Positions 12,601 to 21,492 of a DNA stretch of 64,000 bases are shown piece after piece. Origin of the DNA: Symsagittifera roscoffensis (lineage: Eukaryota; Xenacoelomorpha; Acoela; Convolutidae); the NCBI RefSeq assembly GCF_963678635.1, contig NC_087067.1:16259018-16323017 (forward strand). The letters run 5' to 3'. Position 1 is the first letter of the stretch. Each line of letters opens with the position of its first letter. The notes beneath the pieces were generated by a model. The model was not told the origin of the DNA. It searched no databases and saw only the letters and a program-made list of their open reading frames with translations. The position numbers and the translations under genes were made by a program.

Positions 12601-15600
12601 AAATTTCTTAATGTGGTTCGAATCACGACTGAAAAGGCCTTTATGTGATATATCACTCAACCCTTTCCAATAATTATTCGTGGTAGCTGATTTTGCGTGG
12701 AAAACAAGAAAAAAACACACCCGAATACAAAGTTCCTGCCCATTTTCAAAAATTACAAACTTGACACTTCAATTAAAAAAAATAACTTCAACGTGCAGTT
12801 CTCCTCCCTTTGTCGAACAAAATTAAATTCTGAAAAAAAACAAGTGATATAAATTGAATTTCATCCAAAAATTTTGGAAAGAAACGTCAAATTCCTTTTC
12901 TGAAACTTGGTTTCCGCTGAAATTTCGACGCAACTGTCTGTTTGAATTTACAATGCACATCTATACGGTCCAATTAGACGCATTAGTCGCACAATTTTTG
13001 ATGCTATTCAATAGTCACTTCCTACATGGTAATATTTTTTATACATTTTTTCTAAAAACCTGTCAATATCTAACGTCAGTTTTCTAAATGCGTCATAAGG
13101 CATATTTCATGTTATTTATTAATTAACAATTATTTTGAGAGGAAAATGTTTTACTAGTGTTTCAAAATTGCTATTTCATGGGGCTAAAAGAAAGATCTTA
13201 AAGTTATTTCACGGAATTGACTAACTATTTTGTAACTTGTGAAAACTTTTGAAGCAATGCGAAGTCATATATTTATTCATGGCCTTTCAAACCTGTAGTT
13301 TTACTTCTCAACTGTCAAAACTTGGTGTAAATCTGTTTGAAAACACTTTGCAGCCGGAAAAGATTTTGGAATCCTACAGAAATCTAAAGTTGTAAAATAA
13401 ATTCTGCTGCTATAAATCTACTTTGTACTGTTTGAGAAGGAAGTTTGACTTATAGAGTTATAAGCTATAAGAGACATTTTCATGTTATACTGCAAGAGAG
13501 GTTGGGCTTTTATGGTGTATGGTGTTTTCATTTCATTAGACATGAACAAAGCCAGCTGTGAAAACCCACCAAGTTAGCCAGATCCAATTAACCCGCAGTT
13601 CAAATATTCCAGCTGGTATGAGAAACATCTATTCAAATTATCCAAAAATTCATAGCAGATTTTGTTTTGTTAACCAAAAGGTCAACTACCAAAAGACAAA
13701 TACAGTGAAACATGTAACAACAAACAAGAACAACAAACAGCTCAAGTTGGCAAAAAATGTTGTTTGAGACTTAAAAACAAGCCTGTTTTTAGACATATTA
13801 CAATAAATTTTGAGACCCAAGTCTTGAAAAAAAACGAAACCAAGCATTTTGTGGCATAATAAACAGATTACTTTATGAAAGTAAGCATACAATTCGTTCA
13901 GTCGTACTTTTTTGATTTCAGTCACAGGTCATTCAGTTCAAGGTAAAAAACCAAATGTTTTGTTTTTACTTACTTGAAGTGTTCATCTCGTTTGCAAATA
14001 CGACTGAGTCATCGTTAAGCGCCGAGTTGGGGGAGACATCTTTACTGCTATTCGGGTGGTTATCCCCGTCCCCCATAGGACCCCTAAGGTACACAGCCAC
14101 ACTTCCATCTGGAGGCCCATAACCTCCTCCTCCATTTTGACTTCTCAAGTTGGATCCAAAATGAGCCGAGGCTCTCTTGCTGGAATTGGAATGGTTGTAC
14201 TGGATGTCTTGCTCCATGATGAATTTCGAAGTTGACCTCATTTGAACTCTGTGGTCTTTATACGAACTGCGTCTGCACTTAAAAACTAGCGTCACCCAGA
14301 TTAAAATGATCAGAATAACGAACAAAACAGCTCCTAAAGCGATGTAAACAACGAGCCCCTCAATGTCATTCCAAGTCATTGGGAAACGGATACTGCTTAT
14401 TTCAGTGTGATTATACAAAGTCACGTTTCCAGTGAATGTAATGTATATTGATGTGTCAATTGACAGAGGGTAAGGCGAGGCACTATCTTGGATCTCAACT
14501 TGAACCTGAAAAGTAGCGTCTTTGTCTTTATAAATATTGGGTCGCTCTCGGACCATAATGACCCCAGTTTTCCGGTTGATATCAAACCGGTCGCGCTCAT
14601 TTCGCAACACGAAGTTAAGTCGCCCATTTTCTCGGGAGTCGATATCGTGAGCGATGATTCTGGTGACTTCGTATCCGTCATCCGCGTCCCATGGTATATC
14701 GACAACTTCTTCGATCGAATCAATCGTTGGATAATTATCGTTTTTATCGATAACTTCAATTTTCAAAGGCAGCGTGTTTGTTAAAGCTTCGTCAGTTTCT
14801 TCTCTCGCTACAACCCACACCGTAAACTCTCGTGTTTCTTCGTTTTCATAGTCGAATTTAGTTAAGGCTGTTATATGACCGCTATGTTTTGCAACTGCGA
14901 AATTTTCTGACGAGTTTGCACTCAAAGAATAAATAATTTTAGCGTTCGCTTTATCATCGTCAACAGCTTGGATCGTACCAATAACTGCGCCCGGGTTGGC
15001 ATTTTCAAATAGTTCCAGGAACCGCGGAGGGTTCACAAACCGCGGTGCGTTATCGTTTATATCTTTAAGAGTGATTAAAAGCTTCCCGGTTTCCCTTCTC
15101 ACGGGCCGTCCTTTATCTTCAGCAATCACAGGAACCTCAACAAAATCAGTTAATAGTTCTCTATCTAAAGATTTAGCACTTGAAACAACACCAGTGCTTT
15201 GATTGATGCTAAAGAAACTTGAAATGTCGACTTCAGGTATGTAGTAAAGGACCTCCCCGTTAAGTCCGGCGTCCCGGTCAAACGCCTGGAACTGGGCCAA
15301 AACTCCCGGGGGTTCCTCTTCTTGCAGGGTTATTTTAATTTCCTTCTGCTCAAAAACAGGTCGGTTGTCATTGTCGTCGCAGACCGTGAAAAGCATGTGA
15401 TCTATAGTTTCAAGCCTGTCGCACGCAGGAGCATCACGACAATCCCACGCACGGACAGTTATGACATAACTAGCTATCTCCTCGCGGTTAAAACGAACTA
15501 GCGACTCCAAGAAATAGAACCCATTTTGTTCGCTTAGAGTGAACAAATTACTTCCGTTCACCATTCGGAACTCGGTTTGTCCGAACTCGCCTTCGTCATT

Positions 15601-18600
15601 GTCGGCAACTTCAAAGTAACCGATAACATGTCCGATTTCATTATTTTCCGGAATCTGACAGTCTTCGGTGTTTTCTAATGAAGTGAAAGTTATTTGCGGG
15701 ACAAAATCATTTTTCTCCAAAATTGAGAATTTCCAAGTCAGTTCGTCTTTTAAAGGACTGGCAGCTTTATCCTTAGCGTATATAATAACTTCGTGGTCTT
15801 TTCCGCCCTGGTTTTTCAGACTCTGAACTAGGGTTATTTCACCCGTTGTCGAGTTGATTTGGAAGCTGCGCACTGTTTCAGGAAGCGATTCTTGGGTCGA
15901 AAACCCGTATTCTATCTCTCCATTCTGAAAGCAGAAACCAATCAGAAACGAAGTCAGTTTTCTTCTTTTATTTTCAATTATTTAACTTATGTTTTATTGA
16001 GGTTATTGAGCGTAATTTTTTTTATAAAAGTAACTAAATGAGACACTAAAATAGAGTATTAATAATAATCATAAAAAACTGGGCGACCCATATTTTGACA
16101 CCCGCTACACCTCTTTGACGACTTTAACTTAGGCTGGTGGGTGGTACAGAATTCGACAATTTTGGTGATGAAAAGATCCTCCATCCCCTGGTATCTTACG
16201 ACTCAACAATCCCACCATCCTTAGCCTAAATCACGCCCCCCCCCCAACCCATGTAACCTAACCAACCTTTCCACTGTCTAGGTCATGTGCCTCGACACTT
16301 CCGACCACACTTCCGACTGGCTGATCCTCCGGAATAGTCGACTTCAGAGTCGACTGGGAAAAGATAGGCGCATTGTCATTGATGTCAGTGACGTCTATTT
16401 TCAACGTGTAAGAGTCAGACTGGTCTAGAATAAAAAATTGCAATTTTCACTTAACTGCGAGTGTGTTTTAATTGAACTGCTATCACTCTGCGGAAAAATT
16501 GTAAAATTTAGTTTAAATATTATAAAACTTCAATTTCTATGACCCATACTAACTATTACATCGTTTTTACCCGAACTTTCGAATCTTTGATTTTGATTCA
16601 AACATTTCAATCTTCGAAAGGCTCAAACACTTTAAATTAAACTCGGTTTGAATGATCGGTTTGAAAACGATAAATGTTTCAAAATCTATTCAGAAAAATT
16701 GAAAGACGATTCGAATTGTTAGTTGCTCAAGTTATTAAAATAAAACAAAAAATTTTGCAGCCACTATGTAGCGCAAACTTTTTAATTGAAAGTTTTTAAA
16801 ATCTTTGAAATAAGTTTAATTAGACTAGAATTATGAAATAAATTTTGTTGAATAAGTTCATAAAACAAAACACAATTACATTGATGCAACATGATTTATT
16901 GTTCCCACCGTTTGTCTTCGAGTGTGCTTTATTTTTTGTGTGTTTCTCGTTTCCACGCAAAATCAGGTATCACAAAGAATCATCGGAATGACGAATCGAA
17001 AAATATATCATCGTACAACCCTGTGATTCATAAAACCAAAAACAGTTGCCACAAGTAATCATCGGAACGGGTCGAAAGAAATATCATATTAAAGCCTTTC
17101 AGTCGAGATTTGAATAATCTTAGAAAATTTTCGAAAAGTGTCGAGAAAAACATGTTTGAAAGAACTTAGGTTTACTCCAAGAAAACTAGTTTTTAAAGCT
17201 TCATCTTCATTTTGCGCTTCCTTGGCAATAAAAAGTTTTTAAAAAAATTCTGCAAAAAAGCTAGATACTTTTTTCAAAAAAAAAAAAGATTTTTTTTTTT
17301 CGAAAATAGGTGTTGTCGATTATGCTTAATTCACCATCTGTCTAAGCGTTCAATTAGTTCTCTTATCACAACATAAAACAAAAACAACTTTTAATTGAAA
17401 AAAAAAAGAAAAAAATGGTCAGAACATTCTGCGCTACTTGTACTCATAGGGATTCAATATAGTTGTTTTGTTTTACGAACGAAAGCACTAACATCTATTT
17501 AATTAAATTCCTATCTAAATTGATTTATGCCGAAAAGTAATACTGACCATCGGCGTCGAATGCGGTTATAGAGAACACGTAAAGCGTCTTCTCCTCGTGG
17601 TCCAGTGGCTGTCTCAGTTCTATTTTGGGCAGAATGGCACCATCCGTGCTTCTTCTTTCGTCATCTACCAGACGAAAAGTGTTCTCTGAGTCTTCGTCAC
17701 AGTTTTCACAAACCAAAGAGTACCTGAATAATTGAAAATTCAAAAATTACATACTGTTATACAATGAAACTCACAATAAACAAAATAACGAGTCTTTCAA
17801 AAAATTTAACAATTCTTTCAGAAGTATTATCTGAGTAAAAAAAATTGGAAGATCAAAGTTGCATATAAAATCTTGTAAGTTCTTTTAAGTACGTTTTTTA
17901 AGCCAAACTTAAAAAAAATTGGATGCTCAGAGGTCTTATACGAATGATTTGGTTCTCAAAGCATATGTTTTTTGGCCAATTTCTATGAAACAACCTCGCA
18001 TTCAAGGTCAATTTGGTATATAGGATACAATCAATAATTGTCCAATAGTTCAAGTTATGTACTCATATAATGCCTGGAACTATTCGCGAACCAAAGAAAA
18101 ATTATCTGTAGTTCGCAGTACCTTTTCACGCCATTTTCTGTCGAATCTGGGTCGCTTGCTACATCTAAGGCAAACATCGTGTTTTGAGGTGTATTTTCAG
18201 GCATCGAAAATTGCGCTTCTTTTTTACTAAACGAGGGAGGATTGTCATTTTTGTCCAGCACTTCGATCAAAACATTTTCGGACTTAAATGGACTGGGGCA
18301 GTATACTAAAGATGAAATGACGCATTTTCCGTTTTGCGATTCTTTTTCGACGCAGTCCAGCGATTCTCGGTCCAGTTCGACTCTGGTTCTGATGTCGCCT
18401 TTTCTGTCCACCTCCAGCTCCTCATTCATTTTAACCTAGAAAATAAAAACAAACAATCTCAAAAAGTGGAAACGAACTGCGGCGTAGGGTCTATTTTTAA
18501 TTTTTTACAGCCAATTTTGTCTACCTTACAGACGGCGCGTTCGGTGTCAGTGTGGTAACATAGCAAAGCCCTATTGGTCGAGATTTCGATTCGACAAAAG

Positions 18601-21492
18601 TTTCAAAACAAATTGGTTCAATGAATTTCTTAGTAGAACTCTTAGGCCTAAGCAGAAAACAAAATCTTATAAGTATTTTAGGAAAATCTTATAAGTCAAC
18701 ACAATTATCTTGAAAGATTCTAATAAAAAATCTTAAAGAAAACCAAATTATGATGTAACATTCTTAAAAGAAATTGTGTTAAGATTTAAAAAAACATCCT
18801 GTGAGAAAATGAATCATGATGTAAGAATCATAAAACAAATAAATTCTCACGAAACATTTTGATGTTTTGGATATTTCATATATTAGAAATTAGCATAGTT
18901 TTAAAGTGCAAGATGGGATCAGAGACTGCTTAAATATGTTTCCCTCAAAATTTCAGACAACAGCGAAAATTACAGAAGTGCATAAGAAAAAGTTTTGGGA
19001 GATACTTTTATGTTTTTGAAAATATTTTTCAAGATGGATGGATTTGAGTTTTAGTGTTTGCAACAATGTTTGTGAGAGTAGACAAGTTCTTTTGACAACT
19101 AGTTTAATTAATGGAGAAAAAAATAAAACGAAACTACATATTCAGATGTTTTGTCGAAATGCATATTTTATACGTCGCCAGCTAAACTTTGCATGGTATA
19201 GGAAAACAAAACCTTTAAAAAAATCCTTTAATTGCAATACCGAGTTCAAAACGTTTTTTTAACTTTTATAGGTTTTTGAATTCACCTCAAATCCAGCTCT
19301 GAACTCAAAATTTTTTAAGGTTTCTACAAGATTATGAGTTCTCGCTTGCGTGATGTAAAATGATTACCCAGAGGCACTTATTGTGATAGACAAATGAATT
19401 ACTCTTACTACTTACAGATAAACCAACAAATCAAAAAAAACTTCTAAATTTTTTCTAAAAAACAATTATGAAATTCGCAGCGAACCCGAAATCTTGAAAC
19501 TGATTTACCAGCACTTTTAGCAATGGCGAAAAAACCCATATATAGCCATAGCACGACAAACTTGCCAACAAAAACAGAGATAAAAGCCGTAGAGAAGATC
19601 GTAAAAATTAATCTACCAAAAATTGTCAACATTTGTCTTGAATGAAAAATTCCTTTCCAGAAAAAAGTAGCACAATTGAATGTTCATTAAGCATTAAAAC
19701 TAAATTTATAAAAGGTTAACAAAGCCAAAAACTCTTGAGCAGACATGTTGCGATTTGAAAAAAAAAAATTTTTTTTTTCTACTTTTAAATCCCTGAAAAC
19801 TCAAAAAGATTTAAATCCCTGTCAAAACACTTTGATAAAATTCTTTTGCACCTCAACGACTTAAAAAAATCTTCCATATCGATATACTATAAACCTATTT
19901 CTTTTAAAACGAATAAAAAGAAAAAGTGATCATAAAAACAAAAAAATTGACATACTGAAATCGGAGTTTAAAAAATAATAAAAACGAAAAAAACTGACAT
20001 ACTGAAATCGGAGGTAAAATTACATGCGGCTTAAAAAATTTCGAAATAGAACGGCCATTTTTAATAGACATGCCAAAAATTATATGTTTTCTATCTGTCT
20101 GTTCGTTGAAGAAAGTAGCGACAGAGTTGACCACAATTTCAAGTTGACCACAGATAGAGTTAACCACGACTTAAAAAAATCTTCCAAATCGATATACTAT
20201 AAACCTATTTCTTTTAAAACGAATAAAAAGAAAAAAAATGAAAATAAAAAAAAACAAAAAAATTGACATACTGAAATCGGAGTTTAAAAAAATAATAAAA
20301 CGAAAAAAACTGACATACTGAAATCGGAGGTAAAATTACATGCGGCTTAAAAAATGTCGAAAAAGAACGGCCATTTTTAATGCAGACATGCTCAAAAATT
20401 ATATGCTTTCTATCTGTCTGTTCGTTGAAGAAAGTAGAGATAGAGTTGACCACAATTTCAGTCATGCTGTGAATAAAGTTATTTACGGAAAAAAGTCTAG
20501 TACCCGATTACATTACCCTTGTTTATCGCGAGGGTAATAAGAACTTGATTTGATTTACACACGAACCGGTTAAACATTATAAAAAAATTTGTCTTAATTT
20601 CAGTTAGTGTTGAGACAAAATGGTCTGATTTTTTCCAGTCTAAATTAGACGAAACTTGATTCGACAAAAATTGAACTGAAGCTTTTTTTTTCGTTTCTCA
20701 GACTAAATTAGACGAAAATTGATGATAAGCTGACCTCCCAATTTTAATTCTACCCAAAACTCAGCGCTTTATCTTACTTTTTCCTTAGCTTTAATAGCAA
20801 CTTTTTCCTTAGCTTCAGTAGCAACTTTTTCTTGCATTTTCCAACATAATTACAATGTACTTTTTGAGGATAAGAAAAAAATGGAAATTTGTAGGAAAAA
20901 AAAACGATTTTTCAAACGTTTTTTTAAAAATCAAAATGGTGGGAACATTATGAGCTACTTGCACAGCAACATGCTATCTTTATTCAATATGTATACGCAG
21001 CAGCCTGTTTTGGTCTGTTTTTCTTTAATTAGCCTGCAAAGCAGAAAAATTTTGCAATATAAATTCTTTATAGTGTTTTGAGAGAGCTCGGAAAATCAAT
21101 TTAGTCAGCCTTACAAAAGCTCGGCATTTTTTGAAAAATCTGAATCTGCCCCTAACACTTACTGGATGATATTTCGGACGCATAAGCTAAATTGTACATT
21201 TCTGACAGATTTTGATCGCTTTAATTTTAGACATTTTTATGATTTTATTTTATCTTACTTTGAGTTTTCCATTGCAGTTGACAGATAGTGAGCTAACAGA
21301 TGCTACCCATGATCCCACAGCGTTGTTTTCTTCAATTTGAGCCCGAATTTCGCAGTGAACAGTCTGGACCAAGAAAAACAGAGCCAGAAAACTGCCAAAT
21401 ACGGAAGGTCGAACGAAATAAGGCCTTGATTCTGTTTCTGTACACTTTGTATTAAAACGAAATATTGCACCGCAAATATTTGTAAGCCCCAT
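316..21492 (-). CDS. Delta-type (non-clustered) protocadherin, six exons, complete
   Basis: Exons in transcript order are 21259-21492, 18122-18435, 17548-17723, 16267-16424, 13974-15924 and 316-644. All junctions are GT-AG and keep frame, giving about 1053 residues. A hydrophobic signal segment (about residues 31-45) ends in VHC before EIRAQIEENN. Seven cadherin repeats follow, with linker motifs DKNDNPP, DINDNAP, a degenerate EKNDFVP, DDNDNRP, DINDNAP and DKNDNYP, plus calcium motifs such as AFDADG, HDLDSGKNG, AFDRDAG and HDIDSRENG. One membrane helix lies near residues 816-841 (LVVYIALGAVLFVILIILIW), followed by about 210 cytoplasmic residues rich in Ser, Asn and Gly. Family knowledge: calcium-dependent homophilic adhesion at the cell surface. 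Seven repeats match delta-1 protocadherins; the tail shows no motif I can assign. Unlike the vertebrate genes, repeats 1-3 are split by introns. A possible donor (GTGAGT at 324-329) shortly before the stop leaves room for an alternative 3' exon outside the window. Confidence 0.93.
1575..2480 (+). repeat. Dispersed repeat family R2, old copy
   Basis: This stretch shares blocks with 30730-31210, 37165-37670, 43470-43975 and 51985-52510. The blocks include a head like AAGACTTCGCGTATATCAGG, a middle with 'CCGCTTACG' and 'CAAATTGGCC', and a tail with CAATTTGAGCTCA-like sequence. It is diverged and appears broken. No coding capacity was seen. Confidence 0.5.
2190..2258 (-). repeat. tRNA-like SINE head
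   Basis: Read on the minus strand, the sequence has a box B-like GGGGTTCGAACATG and a rough box A-like segment about 50 bases upstream. It cannot fold into a clean tRNA. It is most likely the pol III promoter part of a SINE. Confidence 0.35.
2810..4330 (+). repeat. Dispersed repeat family R1, copy 1 (split by a MITE)
   Basis: This copy starts near AAGGATATCCGATTGCTGTGC followed by GGTTCCGACC, and continues with units resembling 'CTCGAAATTAGACGAAAAAT ... AACCGGTTTTTCTCGA ... GATATATCACTC'. The MITE at 3120-3506 lies inside it. The same order of blocks recurs at 6830, 11340 and, inverted, at 16905. Confidence 0.6.
3120..3506 (-). mobile_element. CAGGGGCGGAT-type MITE (hAT-like), copy in reverse orientation
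   Basis: The ends are CAAGGTTGGATCTAGG on the left and CCTAAATCCGCTACTG on the right, an imperfect inverted repeat. The interior matches 53198-53553 in reverse: a CCTCAAATTTAGTATAGATTGG-like block, GGGGGTCAAATCCCTGAGGG and a long C run (3469-3486). The 8-base flanks AAACTTAG and AAACTATT agree in 5 positions. It is non-autonomous, and the C run comes from the element end. Confidence 0.65.
6830..7620 (+). repeat. Dispersed repeat family R1, copy 2
   Basis: This copy begins with a perfect hairpin CTGTGC-AAGTA-GCACAG followed by AATGTTCCGACC. It contains at least two internal subunits of about 200 bases, each with 'CTCGCTCGAA', 'CCGGTTTTTCTCGACACTGGG' and 'GATATATCGCTC', and ends near ATAGTCGGAACAATGA. 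No coding potential was seen. Confidence 0.65.
7625..7850 (+). mobile_element. Fragment of the CAGGGGCGGAT-type MITE
   Basis: Internal blocks match the full copies at 53198 and 53983: 'GGTGCCAATATATAATCATTTT', 'GCAATTTTTTGGTCAAAACTTT', 'GTCGACCTAAAAAGGTC' and a final CTAAATCC. The outer ends are not recognisable. A shorter piece with 'TTTGGAACATGTTGACCAAAAAACCGC' and a C run lies at about 9225-9300. Confidence 0.5.
11340..12830 (+). repeat. Dispersed repeat family R1, copy 3, with internal tandem duplication
   Basis: This copy starts with AACCGGTTACTGTGCAAGTAGC then AATGTTTCGACC. A stretch of about 630-645 bases is repeated: 'TAGTGTCGTTTTTTCGTCTTGG' occurs at about 11434 and 12060, and AGCATAAATAAGCTGATGTA at 11661 and 12306. 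A third partial unit with 'ACACACCCGAATACAAAGTTCC' ends near 12740. The units differ by small changes, so the expansion is not very recent. Confidence 0.65.
13974..15924 (-). CDS. Protocadherin exon 5 (EC3-EC7, membrane helix, proximal tail)
   Basis: This large 1951-base exon starts after TTTCTGCTTTCAG and ends in TCAA before GTAAGTAAA (phase 1). It encodes most of EC3, all of EC4 to EC7, the membrane helix (about 14278-14362) and the proximal tail with QMRSTSKFIMEQD. EC4 is Cys-rich (EDCQIPENN, AWDCRDAPACDRLE, FTVCDDNDN). The EC3-EC4 linker (EKNDFVP) has lost the usual DxNDN form. Antisense open frames across this exon are shadows. Confidence 0.96.
16267..16424 (-). CDS. Protocadherin exon 4 (end of EC2, start of EC3)
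   Basis: This exon starts after TTATTCTAG and ends in AGTGGAAAG before GTTGGT (phase 0). It encodes SYTLKIDVTDINDNAPIFSQ, then the EC3 start STIPEDQPVGSVVGSVEA and HDLDSGK. Joining to the next exon gives HDLDSGKNGEIEY, a textbook repeat start, which confirms both splice sites. Confidence 0.92.
16905..17450 (-). repeat. Dispersed repeat family R1, inverted copy in protocadherin intron 3
   Basis: On the minus strand this contains the R1 blocks: AATGTTCTGACCATTTTT-like sequence next to a degenerate GAGTACAAGTAGCGCAG hairpin (near 17415-17450), and the 'GATTATTCGTGGTAGC'-like and 'TTTTGCGTGGAAA' blocks near 16955-17070. It fills most of the 1.1 kb intron between exons 3 and 4. Confidence 0.55.
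17548..17723 (-). CDS. Protocadherin exon 3 (middle of EC2)
   Basis: This exon begins after TTATTCAG and ends in GATG before GTCAGT (phase 1). It encodes a Cys-containing loop (LVCENCDED), FRLVDDERR, and the turn LRQPLDHEEKTLYVFSITAF leading to DADG. The LDHEE and ITAFDADG patterns are typical of protocadherin repeats. Confidence 0.9.
18122..18435 (-). CDS. Protocadherin exon 2 (rest of EC1, start of EC2)
   Basis: The acceptor TTTTCTAG precedes GTTAAAATG. The exon carries VELDRESLDC (the usual LDRE turn), the EC1-EC2 linker DKNDNPPSF and the EC2 start SMPENTPQNT. It ends in AAAAG before GTACTG (phase 2), and joining to the next exon gives KRYSL, the expected cadherin strand. EC1 is a little short for the family. 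Confidence 0.9.
19858..20461 (+). repeat. Tandem duplication, two units of about 310 bases
   Basis: Unit 1 (from 19858) and unit 2 (from 20168) both run from GACTTAAAAAAATCTTCCA through CGATATACTATAAACC, ACATGCGGCTTAAAAAAT and TCTATCTGTCTGTTCGTTGA. Inside each unit the phrase GACATACTGAAATCGGAG occurs twice about 57 bases apart. Unit 2 runs on into the phrase GGAAAAAAGTCTAGTACCCG also seen near 28262, 33329 and 42680. It lies in protocadherin intron 1. Small open frames here are repeat sequence. Confidence 0.75.
20890..21120 (-). repeat. Dispersed repeat family R1 fragment, inverted
   Basis: The plus strand reads 'AAATGGTGGGAACATTATGAGC' then TACTTGCACAGCA, the reverse of the R1 start (CTGTGCAAGTA then TTCC). 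Near 21080-21110 it also has GAGAGCTCGGAAAATCAATTTA, shared with the MITE interior. It sits 140 bases downstream of protocadherin exon 1, inside intron 1. Confidence 0.4.
21259..21492 (-). CDS. Protocadherin exon 1 (signal peptide, start of EC1)
   Basis: This exon encodes 78 residues from the ATG at 21490-21492 and ends in NCNGKLK before GTAAGATA (phase 0). About 30 residues precede the hydrophobic stretch, long for a signal peptide, but no later Met is available before it. EC1 starts with EIRAQIEENNAVGSWVAS, the usual pattern of a first cadherin repeat after cleavage. Confidence 0.85.

Larger units (their letters stand above)
645..13973 (-). other. Protocadherin intron 5 (13.3 kb) filled with old repeats
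   Basis: This long intron separates the membrane-proximal tail from the distal tail. It contains repeat family R1 (about 2810-4330, 6830-7620, 11340-12830), family R2 (about 1575-2480), copies of the CAGGGGCGGAT MITE (3120-3506 and pieces near 7625-7850 and 9225-9300) and long C or G runs (3469-3486, 6169-6182, near 8187-8206, near 10057-10070). A fragment near 9475-9830 (WKKVPIEPKGNG, AHGNQWAEDEKEKAHRG) looks faintly coding but has stops and was not recognised. No other exon is supported. Confidence 0.7.
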
